From positions 124,001 to 188,000 of the forward strand of contig CAKZPF010000003.1 of assembly GCA_937138625.1 (NCBI GenBank): a stretch of DNA of 64,000 nt, written 5' to 3'. Origin of the DNA: an uncultured Caulobacteraceae bacterium (GTDB lineage: Bacteria > Pseudomonadota > Alphaproteobacteria > Caulobacterales > Caulobacteraceae). Made by a program: the position numbers and the translations under genes. Shown here piece after piece: positions 28,117-39,081 of this stretch. Position 1 is the first letter of the stretch; the number at the start of each line of letters is the position of its first letter. Under the pieces are notes generated by a model that searched no databases, had not been told where the DNA came from, and was given only the letters and a program-made list of their open reading frames with translations.

Positions 28117-28929
28117 TTAATACCCCAAAAATTTTGGCGGGCGTTTGGCCTGGAAGGCCGTAACCCCCTCGCCAAAATCGACGGTATGGCCGGCCTCGGC
28201 TTGGGCTTCGGCTTCGGCGTCCAGTTGTTCATCCCATGTGCTGTCGAGGCCATGCCACACCAGGCGCCGAATGCCTGTTAGGGATGCGGGGCCTTCTGCC
28301 AAGCGTTCGGCCAAGGCCATTCCTTCAGCAAGAGCCTGGTTTGCAGGGACCAAACGGTTCACTAGCCCCCAGTCCTGGGCGGTTTTGGCCGGCAGGCCCT
28401 CGGCCAGCAAGGCCATCTCGAGGGCCCGTGATTTGCCAATCAAACGGGGCACCAGATAGCTCCAGCCGCCATCGGGCACCAGGCCAATGCGCGCAAAGGC
28501 TGCGGCCATATAACTGTCGTCCGCCATCACGGTCAAATCACACATCATCACCAGGCTCATGCCAAAGCCAGCGGCCACACCATTGACGGCGGCCACGGTT
28601 GGCAGGGGATAATCCCGCAAGCGATCCACCAACGGGCGATAATACAGATCAAAGGTTGCGCCCAGGTCCGCAAGGCTGTCGGTGTTTGGGTCGACAGATT
28701 GCAGATCCGCCCCCGCACAAAATGCGTTACCAGCGCCTGTAATGACCACACTCCGGGCATCCGACAGCACCATATCGTCCAACGCCTCGGCCAAAGCCAC
28801 AAGCATCTCATGGGACAAGGCGTTCATGCGCGCGGGCGCGTTCAGCGTCAACACCGCTACAGCCCCATCCATTTGCATCAAGACAGGCTGAGAAGAGGGA
28901 AGAGAATCAGGATGCGCGCTCATGGTCAT
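28117..28929 (-). CDS. Enoyl-CoA hydratase/isomerase (crotonase) family protein
   Basis: 270 aa. Oxyanion-hole motifs ITGAGNAFCAGADLQSVD and VNGVAAGFGMSLVMMCDLTV define the crotonase fold; AFARIGLVPDGGWSYLVPRLIG and ALLAEGLPAKTAQDWGLVNRLV are closest in style to PaaG/isomerase-type members, which lack one of the two hydratase glutamates. It probably acts on an acyl-CoA in degradation; exact reaction unknown. Convergent with the GST gene (8-bp gap). Confidence 0.87.
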   Translation of the reverse strand: MTMSAHPDSLPSSQPVLMQMDGAVAVLTLNAPARMNALSHEMLVALAEALDDMVLSDARSVVITGAGNAFCAGADLQSVDPNTDSLADLGATFDLYYRPLVDRLRDYPLPTVAAVNGVAAGFGMSLVMMCDLTVMADDSYMAAAFARIGLVPDGGWSYLVPRLIGKSRALEMALLAEGLPAKTAQDWGLVNRLVPANQALAEGMALAERLAEGPASLTGIRRLVWHGLDSTWDEQLDAEAEAQAEAGHTVDFGEGVTAFQAKRPPKFLGY

Positions 28930-28996
28930 AGCTTAGCTGAATTTGGAACCCGCAGAAGCCTTGGCCTGCATTTGCCAAATCATCTTAGGCCACATT

Positions 28997-30058
28997 CTAG
29001 GCCACATTGGCTTGGCGGCTGGGCTCACCCACCACGCGGTTCCGGCCCGAGCGTTTGGCCTGGTACAAATATTCATCAGCACGCTCCAGAACCTTGGCCG
29101 GGGTTTCATCCCGCTTCAGTTGGGCCACTCCAATCGAAATCGTCACAGTGCCCAGATCCTCGCCGCTGGTGCGTCGCATCAATTTTTTCGACATCACGGC
29201 TTTGCGGACATTCTCAGCCACCTGCTGCGCATCCTCAAGCGCTGTGTCCGGAAGAACGACCACGAATTCCTCGCCGCCGTAGCGGGCCGCCAATCGAGCG
29301 CCTTTGTTTAAGGTCTTCAAGCACGAGGCCACAAACCGGATAACCTGGTCACCGGTCTGGTGTCCCCAGGTGTCGTTGAATTTCTTGAAGTGGTCGATAT
29401 CTGTCAAGAACACGCACAAGGGCGCGCCGCTTTCGTGGGCTTCCTTGATCAGGGGATCGAACTTTTCATCAAATTGGCGACGGTTCGGCAATCCAGACAG
29501 GGCATCGGTCATGGCCTCCTGGCGCACTTGCTCCAGATTCACGCGCAGTTTTGTCGCTTCTTGGGTTTGGGCTTGCAAACGCTCTTCGAGCGACTCGGCG
29601 CGGGCTTCCATTTCTTGAGTGGCATGGGCCAGGCGCTCGATGATGGTTTTGACCTCTTTGGCGTCGGCGTTGCGCAACTCGCCGGAGGCACCCTGCAAGG
29701 CCTCGCCATAGGCTACGGTGTCCCGACCAGCGCCTTCGATGGTTTCCAACACCGTGCTGAGGTGTTGCGAAATCGCGCCGCCGGTTTCCATAATCTGACG
29801 GCTCATTTTGCCTTGGCTACCATAACTCTCGGCCAGGTCCGAGCACACATCGTCGGTAAAGGGGGTATTCTGTTCGATCAATTTGTCGATCGCGCCCTTC
29901 AAAGCCAGGTTTTCACCATGAGCATAGGTCTGCCAGATTTCAAAATTCTCTGGGGTTGGCCAAACGCCATGCTGCTCCATCAGCTGCAAGGTCTTGCGGC
30001 TGAGTTCATATCCCTGCGACGAGCGCAAGACCGTGTTCAGGTTGGTTGACCGGCTCAT
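28997..30058 (-). CDS. Diguanylate cyclase (GGDEF domain)
   Basis: 353 aa. A helical N-terminal region without a recognised sensor domain (about 1-170) and a coiled-coil (about 130-185) lead to a GGDEF domain: DALSGLPNRRQFDEKF, VFLTDIDHFKKFNDTWGHQTGD and the active-site RYGGEEFVVVLPD. It should make cyclic di-GMP from GTP. The RxxD inhibitory site five residues before GGEEF is absent, so product inhibition of the usual type is not expected. No transmembrane segment is seen. Confidence 0.93.
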   Translation of the reverse strand: MSRSTNLNTVLRSSQGYELSRKTLQLMEQHGVWPTPENFEIWQTYAHGENLALKGAIDKLIEQNTPFTDDVCSDLAESYGSQGKMSRQIMETGGAISQHLSTVLETIEGAGRDTVAYGEALQGASGELRNADAKEVKTIIERLAHATQEMEARAESLEERLQAQTQEATKLRVNLEQVRQEAMTDALSGLPNRRQFDEKFDPLIKEAHESGAPLCVFLTDIDHFKKFNDTWGHQTGDQVIRFVASCLKTLNKGARLAARYGGEEFVVVLPDTALEDAQQVAENVRKAVMSKKLMRRTSGEDLGTVTISIGVAQLKRDETPAKVLERADEYLYQAKRSGRNRVVGEPSRQANVA

Positions 30059-30183
30059 GATCCTCGAAAAACGTTACGCATCACTATTGTTGTGATCATA
30101 CCGTTCATTCGGAAACACGTGGTAAATTTCTTTGTAAAAATTACCGATACTCGGGGATTTTTTATGGTGAACAGACCGTGAGG

Positions 30184-31638
30184 TTACCGCAAAAAACTGG
30201 GGATGTCGGCATCGCCAAAGCCCACCACGGCCTCACCTTTGGCGGCGGAATCGGATTTGGCATCGCGCTTATAGGGTAATTTTGCCTTTTTATCCGCGTT
30301 GTTTTTGGCCTCAGAGGGTTGATCCTCGGGTGCTCTTTCGGCTTTGTCCTCTGACGGTCGTCCACGACGCGCGCCCCCACGGCCGCTATCTTTGCCACCA
30401 CTTTTAGCATTGCGGCCCCCGCGACCTGATTTTTCAGGAACAGGGGGATAGTCAATCTCGAGATCCAGGCGTTCAATATCGGCCTTGATCAGCTTTTCAA
30501 TATCGCCCAAGTTTTTATCATCCAGCGGTGTGGAAATCATATAGGCCGTGCCTTTACGACCCGCCCGCCCCGTGCGGCCAATGCGGTGCACATAGTCTTC
30601 GCTGTTGAACGGCACGTCGTAGTTGAACACGTGGCTGACCTCGGGGATATCCAGCCCCCGCGCCGCCACGTCAGAAGCCACCAAATATTGCAGATCACCG
30701 TTACGGAACTTCTCCAGCGTGTCCATGCGCAGCTTTTGGGTCAGGTCGCCATGGATGGGCGCGGCATCAAAACCATGAACAGTCAAAGACTTGGCCACGA
30801 TATCGACGTCAGATTTGCGATTACAAAAGACGATGGCGTTTTTCACCTCATCCAATTTGATCAAGGCGCGCAAAGCCTCGCGCTTGGCTTTGTCATCCTT
30901 GCGGGGGATTTCCAAAACCTTGGCGGTGATGGTGGTGGCTGTCGAAGATGGCCGTTCGGCCTCGACGGTCACGGCCGAGTTCAAAAATTGTTCGGTCAGG
31001 CGCTTAATTGCCGGCGGCATGGTGGCCGAGAAAAACAGCGTCTGACGGGTAAAGGGCGTCAGTTTAAAAATTCGCTCGATATCCGGAATAAAGCCCATAT
31101 CCAGCATGCGGTCTGCTTCGTCGACCACCAAAATCTGTACGCCCGTCAGCAACAATTTGCCGCGTTCAAAATGGTCCAGCAACCGTCCCGGTGTGGCGAT
31201 CAAAACATCCACGCCACGCATCAGTTTGGCTTCTTGGTCAGCAAAGGACACGCCACCAATCAACAAAGCCCAGTCGAGCTTGTGGTATTTGGCATAACTC
31301 TCAAAGGATTGCGCCACCTGATCTGCCAGTTCACGCGTCGGCGCCAACACCAGCGATCGGGGCATACGGGCCTTGGCCCGGCCCTTGGCCAAACGATGGA
31401 TCATCGGCAGAGTAAAAGATGCTGTTTTGCCCGTACCGGTTTGCGCCAGGCCCAAAACGTCTTTGCCCTCAAGGGCATGGGGGATGGCCTTGGCTTGGAT
31501 CGGGGTGGGGTGGGTATAGCCGATCTCTTCGATAACTTTGAGAATTTGGGGATCGAGCGCCAAATCCGCAAAGGTGATCTTTTGGGCTTCGTTTTCGGTT
31601 TTAGGCTCGTCTTGGGTTTTACTTGTGGTGTCTGTCAT
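30184..31638 (-). CDS. rhlE: DEAD-box RNA helicase, RhlE-like
   Basis: 484 aa. Ordered helicase motifs: Q motif HPTPIQAKAIP, I AQTGTGKTASF, Ia PTRELADQ, II VDEADRMLDMGF, III FFSATMP, IV VFCNRK, V ASDVAARGLDIPEV and VI HRIGRTGRAGR. The C-terminal about 90 residues are Lys/Arg/Gly/Glu-rich, as in RhlE-type proteins that act on rRNA or mRNA. Single-gene unit; RhlE versus another DEAD subgroup is a similarity-level call. Confidence 0.92.
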   Translation of the reverse strand: MTDTTSKTQDEPKTENEAQKITFADLALDPQILKVIEEIGYTHPTPIQAKAIPHALEGKDVLGLAQTGTGKTASFTLPMIHRLAKGRAKARMPRSLVLAPTRELADQVAQSFESYAKYHKLDWALLIGGVSFADQEAKLMRGVDVLIATPGRLLDHFERGKLLLTGVQILVVDEADRMLDMGFIPDIERIFKLTPFTRQTLFFSATMPPAIKRLTEQFLNSAVTVEAERPSSTATTITAKVLEIPRKDDKAKREALRALIKLDEVKNAIVFCNRKSDVDIVAKSLTVHGFDAAPIHGDLTQKLRMDTLEKFRNGDLQYLVASDVAARGLDIPEVSHVFNYDVPFNSEDYVHRIGRTGRAGRKGTAYMISTPLDDKNLGDIEKLIKADIERLDLEIDYPPVPEKSGRGGRNAKSGGKDSGRGGARRGRPSEDKAERAPEDQPSEAKNNADKKAKLPYKRDAKSDSAAKGEAVVGFGDADIPSFLR

Positions 31639-31707
31639 GCTGCGCTGCTTACATCATCCCGCAAGCCTTGTCGACCTTTAGATCTTGGGGGGTATAAGGC
31701 GGCACAA

Positions 31708-32385
31708 TCACCATTCGTCTCGATAGCGCGAAATCTTGACCCGCGCATTGATGCGATTGTCGTGTTGATGATCGTCCAGACCAAAGAGGTGAGCCTGAGA
31801 CACACGCTGGAAGTCGCTGTCGGTCACCTCTAGTCCCGTGGACTCCATCACGCCATCGCCATTGACATCATAGGCTTTGCCAATGCCGTGACCCGAATTG
31901 TTCTTACGCTGAATACCTTCTACGCCTTGATGATAAATATCTTCAAACTCATCTATGTGTCCGATCGTTTTGAAAAAATTGTCGGCAGGGGCGAATTGGT
32001 ATTGGCCAAATTCAACGATATGCCCGACCCTCAGTTGCTCGCTCCCCCAACGGACCACCATCACATCCGCAGCGCCATCTAACGGCAACTGCCGCACGCC
32101 CAGATCCACAGTGCTGTCGGTGGTGAACTGCAAAACATATTCTGTGTCTTTGATGTAGGTGCCGTCTGCCTTGTCGCCATATTCACGCACCAAGGTCTCC
32201 ACTTGATCCGTCAAAAGCACTTCTGTGCCATCGGGCTGCACCAGATAAACACGACCCGTGCCATCGAAATAATTCAGTTCATAGCGCACATCATCGATCA
32301 CACCATCAAAGGATTGCAAAGTGCCATCCGCACGCGGGATCGCGACGTCGAGGCCATCAAGCTGTCCAGAGACTGTATACGACAT
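31708..32385 (-). CDS. Unrecognised protein with FG-GAP-like calcium loop (paralog of the next upstream gene)
   Basis: 225 aa, no family recognised. No signal peptide or membrane helix; beta-rich composition. A calcium-loop-like motif AYDVNGDGVMEST lies at residues 172-184 (Asp173, Asn175, Asp177, Gly178). It resembles the protein of the upstream gene: both begin with G-Q-L-x-G, share a G-R-V segment near residue 45, a 'DG-x-x-D-x-x-x-x-x-WG' strand and an 'F-x-x-Y/L-x-x-G' helix before the Asp loop, so they are probably diverged duplicates. It follows that gene by 9 bp and has GGGA before its ATG, so the two form an operon. Function unknown. Confidence 0.7.
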   Translation of the reverse strand: MSYTVSGQLDGLDVAIPRADGTLQSFDGVIDDVRYELNYFDGTGRVYLVQPDGTEVLLTDQVETLVREYGDKADGTYIKDTEYVLQFTTDSTVDLGVRQLPLDGAADVMVVRWGSEQLRVGHIVEFGQYQFAPADNFFKTIGHIDEFEDIYHQGVEGIQRKNNSGHGIGKAYDVNGDGVMESTGLEVTDSDFQRVSQAHLFGLDDHQHDNRINARVKISRYRDEW

Positions 32386-32394
32386 AGTGGTCCC

Positions 32395-32949
32395 TTACTC
32401 GTTTGTGTGCCGATCCCGGCGCAAACTGATGGTGGGCGCCTCGCCCAAACTTTCGAAATACATATATTCATCCTGCCCATCGCCATCGAGATCCAGTTTG
32501 AACCCCTCAGCAAGATATACGCCTTCGCCTTGCAGGGATTGGCCGTTTTCATAAAGTTGACGCAAGGTCGGAACTTGCTGCACCAAGGCCGTAAAAATTG
32601 GGGATCCTTCCGTGAAGGTCACATCCTCGATCATGCGGCCATCGGGCATGCCAGGCCCCCATTGCAGCGTAACCGTATCGAGTGTGCCATCCGCAGGCCA
32701 TTCGATGTTGTTGATGGTCAGGCTGGCGTCTAATTCTACTGACAGTGTGTAAATCGCGCCCGTAGAGGAAAGATAGTCAGGCTCTTGGCGAATCGAAACC
32801 GGTAGATCTGTTGCCTTATTCTTTCCTGTGGCCTGAAACACTCGCCCCTCGGGCGCGTTGGGTGTCACCTCGAAATAAAGGTTTTGATCAATCTGTTGAT
32901 CTTGGTTGGCATCATAGCCGTGCAGTTGTCCCGTGGCGCGTGTGCCCAT
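32395..32949 (-). CDS. Unrecognised protein with two Asp-rich calcium loops
   Basis: 184 aa from ATG 32949, chosen because a perfect AGGAGG (32957-32962) lies 7 nt upstream; the longer frame to 33033 would add a hydrophobic start that is probably not translated. Loops: YDANQDQQID (13-21) and LDLDGDGQDE (153-161), of the Dx[ND]xD type seen in EF-hand, dockerin and FG-GAP repeats. The rest is beta-rich. No signal peptide, no membrane segment. First gene of a two-gene operon with the 31708-32385 gene, and divergent from the EF-hand gene at 33282. Function unknown. Confidence 0.7.
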   Translation of the reverse strand: MGTRATGQLHGYDANQDQQIDQNLYFEVTPNAPEGRVFQATGKNKATDLPVSIRQEPDYLSSTGAIYTLSVELDASLTINNIEWPADGTLDTVTLQWGPGMPDGRMIEDVTFTEGSPIFTALVQQVPTLRQLYENGQSLQGEGVYLAEGFKLDLDGDGQDEYMYFESLGEAPTISLRRDRHTNE

Positions 32950-32975
32950 AATGATTCCTCCTGACACAATAATAA

Positions 32976-33005
32976 TGTATAAATAATATTTTTTTAAATT
33001 GTCAA
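32976..33005 (-). promoter_or_regulatory. Sigma-70-type promoter of the two-gene calcium-loop operon
   Basis: Minus strand: consensus TTGACA (33000-33005) then, after 17 nt, TTATAC (32977-32982), or TATACA after 18 nt. The region is strongly AT-rich (32950-33250), in contrast to the coding blocks. The perfect AGGAGG ribosome site lies just downstream. Confidence 0.55.
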
Positions 33006-33189
33006 GAATAAAGCGACCGTTACAGAAACGCATAGCCTATTGCGTAAAAATCATGGCTTCTAATAAAAAAACAAGTTCATGTAATTTGAAACGCATAAGC
33101 TTCATATAACTCGCCTAGAAGGTGATGTTTTAAAAAAAATTGTACATTAATTATGGTTAATAAGTGTGAATTTTTATTCAATTAGTGCA

Positions 33190-33241
33190 TTGAAAGTTTT
33201 GCATGAGAAGGACATAATATAAGTATCCAATAAATGGATAC
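33190..33241 (+). promoter_or_regulatory. Sigma-70-type promoter with downstream operator-like inverted repeat
   Basis: TTGAAA (33190-33195), 17-nt spacer, CATAAT (33213-33218). Immediately downstream, GTATCCA (33223-33229) and TGGATAC (33235-33241) form a perfect 7-bp inverted repeat with a 5-nt centre, placed where a repressor or a 5' mRNA hairpin would act. It would serve the EF-hand gene starting at 33282. Confidence 0.5.
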
Positions 33242-33281
33242 ATGACACTAAGTAGTGGCTTTCGAAGCTCAGGAGATACCA

Positions 33282-33842
33282 ATGAGACTTTTTGCTGCAG
33301 GTGACTTTTTCAGATCCCTGAATTCAGATAAATCTGGTGGTTCAAGAAGAAATGTTTCGTTCGAAGAAATGTCCCGCGGATTTGGCTTGAGCGAGACAGG
33401 TAATTCACTGTTAGGCCATCCAGATAAAGGGCAGCCAATCATAGAGGGCATGACAGCTGAGGAAACACAAGCCGCTATTGAGCAATGGCTAAGCGATCGT
33501 GGTCACGATATTAATGACCCTTCAATATATGAAAAAATATCGGTTGAAAATGGCCCGACATACCCCTCTCCTTATGATAGCGCCCTGTTCACAATTGCTC
33601 AAGGAAAGGAAATAACCTTTGTTAAGGAAGAGCAGATTGCTCTTAGGGCATTTGTGGACGAAAATAGAGATTTATTTAAAGGATCAGGTCGTGCACACAG
33701 GGCATTTGAAAAACTTGACCTTAATGGCGATGGGGTCCTTACCCAAAGTGAGCTTGAAATCCTATACAGTCAAGCTGCGGGTGATGACGGAAAAATGAGC
33801 AAAAAGGAAACAAAGGCATTTTACAGGGATTTGATCCGCTAA
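33282..33842 (+). CDS. EF-hand calcium-binding protein of unknown function
   Basis: 186 aa from ATG 33282, set by AGGAG at 33271-33275; GTG 33255 is a weaker alternative. Residues 146-157 (DLNGDGVLTQSE) fit the 12-residue EF-hand loop exactly: Asp146, Asn148, Asp150, Gly151, Leu153, Glu157, with helices on both sides (AHRAFEKL, LEILYSQ). A second, degenerate loop (165-176, ending DDGKMSKKE) follows at the normal pairing distance. The N-terminal 130 residues match nothing I know. No signal peptide. Base composition is visibly richer in A/T than the parE and helicase genes around it, which suggests different ancestry or relaxed selection. Confidence 0.75.
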   Translation: MRLFAAGDFFRSLNSDKSGGSRRNVSFEEMSRGFGLSETGNSLLGHPDKGQPIIEGMTAEETQAAIEQWLSDRGHDINDPSIYEKISVENGPTYPSPYDSALFTIAQGKEITFVKEEQIALRAFVDENRDLFKGSGRAHRAFEKLDLNGDGVLTQSELEILYSQAAGDDGKMSKKETKAFYRDLIR

Positions 33843-33876
33843 ACGAAGGCGTATAGCGTAAGGAACTTAATCCTAG

Positions 33877-35946
<2,070 letters not shown>

Positions 35947-36110
35947 CTACAGGCAAACCCGAAATCCCTTCAGCGCCTGTATCGCGCGGGGTTTTCCACG
36001 GCATTTGGGTCCATGCAGCACCTGTTCTTGCCCACGTGAAACATATTTGTTAAACGCAAGGCGTGTTCCCACTTGGCGGCTTGCGCCCAGAACTAAGGCG
36101 AGGACCAGAT

Positions 36111-37037
36111 ATGATGCCCCCAAACGTTACGCCATCTTCCTCGAATATATATTATGAATTCAAGCTGGATGTCACGGACCTTGGCCCTGGAGATGAGATC
36201 ATTCAGATCCGTGCCGGTGAATTTAAGGTGCGCAATGGCCAAACTGAGGAAGAGATTCAATTGCCCCGCGAGGGCTTCCCACTCTATGACGAGGGCAAAG
36301 CTCTGGGGGTTCTAGATTATCATAACCTCAATGGTGATAGCACGCATCTGCTGCGGATTCCCGATCAAGATGGCGATGGCCAGCCTGAGTTGATGAGCCT
36401 GAATATGGGCAAGGTGGTGCATACCCCACTGTATGCCTTTCACAAGACTGAAGACGTGCCCGTGGTGGTGGTGCAGCACAGTGATCAAGATCTTGGGCTC
36501 TGCACCGTCATAACACCACAGTACGCGCCCGATGATCATTATTTCGTTCATCAAGAGGCCGTCGAGACCTCTTTCGTTCCCGAATACAGTCTGCGTTGGG
36601 ATTTGGACGAATCCCAGCCAGGCCTGGAGCAGCTCACCATCACCGGTCGTACGCTCGCGCCCGAGGCCCGAAATGTTCAAATTACTGATGCCAATGGGCA
36701 GCCCCTGAGCCAGGAACAGGTGGGGGTTAAAATCAGCAGAAACTACAGAAGCACCGACTACCTGCAATTTCCCAACTCTTATGATGGCCTGGAAATTCGC
36801 TTTGGACGCGGTATGGACAGATCGAGGCCTATATATGTCAGTCAGGATCCGACACGTGCAGAGCAGGTAAACCCACCCGTGGCCTATTCGGGTTTGACCG
36901 AAACCTGGCTGGGCACATTCAACTGGAGCTGGAACAAATCCAATATCACGCTGATGGACATCCGCATCCAGGGCGAAGCCCCTGTTATGGGCGAAAGCCC
37001 CAGCCCGATTTTCACGCCCTATCTGCCTGCAGAATAG
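36111..37037 (+). CDS. Unrecognised protein with an Asp-rich FG-GAP-like loop
   Basis: 308 aa from ATG 36111 (AGGCGAGGA upstream; ATG 36114 possible). Predominantly beta-type sequence with no recognised domain, no signal peptide and no membrane helix. The calcium-loop motif IPDQDGDGQPEL is at residues 83-94 (Asp85, Asp87, Asp89, Gly90). The composition and motif recall the other orphan genes of this window, but I see no continuous alignment with them. Divergent from parE and convergent with the lipoprotein gene. Function unknown. Confidence 0.68.
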   Translation: MMPPNVTPSSSNIYYEFKLDVTDLGPGDEIIQIRAGEFKVRNGQTEEEIQLPREGFPLYDEGKALGVLDYHNLNGDSTHLLRIPDQDGDGQPELMSLNMGKVVHTPLYAFHKTEDVPVVVVQHSDQDLGLCTVITPQYAPDDHYFVHQEAVETSFVPEYSLRWDLDESQPGLEQLTITGRTLAPEARNVQITDANGQPLSQEQVGVKISRNYRSTDYLQFPNSYDGLEIRFGRGMDRSRPIYVSQDPTRAEQVNPPVAYSGLTETWLGTFNWSWNKSNITLMDIRIQGEAPVMGESPSPIFTPYLPAE

Positions 37038-37048
37038 TCGCGTTAGAA

Positions 37049-37651
37049 TTAGAAAAAGAACAGGAACTTGCGTTCGAATTTGTGGCGGCAACTGCTGAGC
37101 TGCATCTCATAGCGCTGCGCCAGCGCCCCCACGCGACCGGATACATCCAATAGCCATCGCTTGCGATTGTGACTGCCGCGGGCGTAACCCGTCCAGCCTT
37201 CGTGATAATTCAGGTAATGCAGTTTGGCATCCGTGGCCGCCACACGGTTTTTTTGCCGCGTCAGGGCCGTGTACCAGCCAATAAAATCAATGGCATCTTC
37301 AAAATTATCACGATCCGCACCCCAGTTGCCTGTGCTGCGTTGGTAAAAATCCCAGGTGCCATCCAGGGCCTGCGCATAACCATAGGCCGAACTGGGGCGT
37401 TTGCCGGGGAAGAACAAAAAGCCATCCTTGCGGGGCGGGCGCGCATTGGCGACAAAACGCGATTCTTGGTGCATAATCGCCATCATCACAGGGATGGGCG
37501 TGCCCCAGCGCTTTTCGGCGTCTTTGGCATCATCATACCAGCCGCCTTGCTCGTCAAATATTGTGCAAATGTCGCGCGTATTGCTGGGTGGGCCCAAGGT
37601 AATACAGCCCGACAACAGCACGCCCAACATCATGATTGACAAAATCCGCAT
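37049..37651 (-). CDS. Lipoprotein with lytic transglycosylase (SLT) domain
   Basis: 200 aa. A lipoprotein signal peptide ends at the lipobox LSGC (Cys16). The SLT-like domain has the catalytic-type Glu63 in MMAIMHQESRF, followed by SSAYGYAQALDGTWDFYQ and YLNYHEGWTGYARG, a pattern seen in small outer-membrane SLT proteins. It would cleave the MurNAc-GlcNAc bond of peptidoglycan in the periplasm. The C-terminus is basic and ends in four Phe residues. Confidence 0.85.
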   Translation of the reverse strand: MRILSIMMLGVLLSGCITLGPPSNTRDICTIFDEQGGWYDDAKDAEKRWGTPIPVMMAIMHQESRFVANARPPRKDGFLFFPGKRPSSAYGYAQALDGTWDFYQRSTGNWGADRDNFEDAIDFIGWYTALTRQKNRVAATDAKLHYLNYHEGWTGYARGSHNRKRWLLDVSGRVGALAQRYEMQLSSCRHKFERKFLFFF

Positions 37652-37705
37652 GATGAGACCCTAGCAGAAGGCCTTTGATTTTTTCTAAATTGCAGTGCCG
37701 TGCAC

Positions 37706-39049
37706 TTATTGAGTGATCAAATCTATATTCGTGACCTCAGAAGGCCCCTTGACTTGCTGAATGTGGTAAACATATGAGGTCACGTTATTATATCGGAAAC
37801 TATGGTCTTTTGCTTCCCACACTGATTTTGGCGTCAAGCCCATTGATAAGTACAAATTCCTGGCGTAGGACAAAGAAAAATCACTCACAGCCTGGCGACG
37901 CAAATCATCTAGACGCGGTTGGCGATAACTGGTTTCTGGTATATAACTTGTTCTTTGATGCAAACTTTCAAAAGATTCGGCCATACGAGAAACACTGCCT
38001 AGATTATAGTTTATTTCGTTTATCTGATTTCTTAAATGGTTATGATCAGGTCGATTTGACGAACTTAGCCCCTCAATAACCTGTTCATATTTAATAACTT
38101 TAAGCAAAGCCTGAACACGAACCTCTAACGGCACCACGGCATTGTCCGCATTAAATCTGTCCCATGAATGCCTCTTACCAATCGCCTGTTCAACCTGTTG
38201 AACAGTCTGGTGGCGGTGTATGTTTGTGGTAAAAAGGTCAAAGATGTGGCTGAATTTTGGATTATTGGCACTGGTCGATAACAGAGCTTGGTCTGCCTTG
38301 GACAACTCTACCTGCGATAACACCTTCATGATTTCAGACCGAGCCGGCACCTGACCATCGAAGCGTGCAGATTTTGGCTTTATGGCATAATGGTCGGACT
38401 TGGTATGTGGATCATGGCGTTTGACCATCGTGTGCTGACTAAGATCTCGCCGCGTTTCAATCTGCGGCATCAAAGGCCGTCGACCACCGGGCATAGCCCG
38501 TGGCGCAGCCACAGCAATTGGGGCGGCCGCCGCCAGTTCCCACGCCAGTCCCCCGCCTGGCACCCCCTGGCTTGTGAGCATCAACATAATTGGCCCGAAG
38601 ACATCGCCGTAATCGGCCTTGAAGGCTTTCACCATCTCTTGTCGGCGGGTCATATCGGTTTCATAACTGCCCGCATATAGGTTGTCGCGCTCATCTGCCC
38701 AGAAGGCGTCAAATTGTTCCTGGGCCAAGCTCAAAACATTATCAGCCCCTTGCTGCCCTAACTCGGCAACCAAAGCATCATAGGCTTTGTGAAAAAATTC
38801 ACCCTCTGTGCCCTGCGCCAATTCAGCTGCCTGAATATGGTTCAGCAGAAATCCGTACTTTGGACCCACAGCCTTCAGCACTTGAATACTGTTATGGCTC
38901 GCTTCCATCCGCAGGGCTTCGCTGTAATAACTCAGGCCACCATCTTGTGGCACCTCTACGCGGTCGGGAAACAAATGGGTATCTATTTGCGCCGGAACAT
39001 TTTTGCGCGCATCTGTATCGCTTGCATGATGAAGGCCCGTTACACCCAT
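37706..39049 (-). CDS. Unrecognised 447-residue helical protein
   Basis: No family recognised. Mostly helical by composition, with a short Ala/Pro/Gly-rich hydrophobic stretch near residues 165-190 (GGGLAWELAAAAPIAVAAPRA) that splits the protein into two helical halves. It could be a linker or a membrane-interacting segment. No signal peptide and no calcium-loop motif. The second half is rich in Asn/Ser/His/Arg. The strong promoter upstream contains a perfect palindrome. It sits between the lipoprotein gene and the glnA region, in the stretch where orphan genes cluster. Confidence 0.62.
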   Translation of the reverse strand: MGVTGLHHASDTDARKNVPAQIDTHLFPDRVEVPQDGGLSYYSEALRMEASHNSIQVLKAVGPKYGFLLNHIQAAELAQGTEGEFFHKAYDALVAELGQQGADNVLSLAQEQFDAFWADERDNLYAGSYETDMTRRQEMVKAFKADYGDVFGPIMLMLTSQGVPGGGLAWELAAAAPIAVAAPRAMPGGRRPLMPQIETRRDLSQHTMVKRHDPHTKSDHYAIKPKSARFDGQVPARSEIMKVLSQVELSKADQALLSTSANNPKFSHIFDLFTTNIHRHQTVQQVEQAIGKRHSWDRFNADNAVVPLEVRVQALLKVIKYEQVIEGLSSSNRPDHNHLRNQINEINYNLGSVSRMAESFESLHQRTSYIPETSYRQPRLDDLRRQAVSDFSLSYARNLYLSMGLTPKSVWEAKDHSFRYNNVTSYVYHIQQVKGPSEVTNIDLITQ

Positions 39050-39081
39050 GATTTACTTATACGCATTATGGTGAAGGCATG

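Larger units (their letters stand above)
32950..33281. other. AT-rich divergent intergenic region
   Basis: About 330 bp without a gene between the divergent operon ending upstream at 32949 and the EF-hand gene at 33282. It holds one promoter-like element in each direction, an inverted repeat at 33223-33241 and A/T runs. AT-rich tracts like this are typical MucR or H-NS-type targets; that is inference. No tRNA or open frame of note was seen in it. Confidence 0.5.

Noticed and set aside
32950-33033. N-terminal extension of the 32395 gene with a hydrophobic, signal-like start
   Set aside because: A perfect AGGAGG sits 7 nt before the downstream ATG 32949, and the promoter lies inside the would-be extension.
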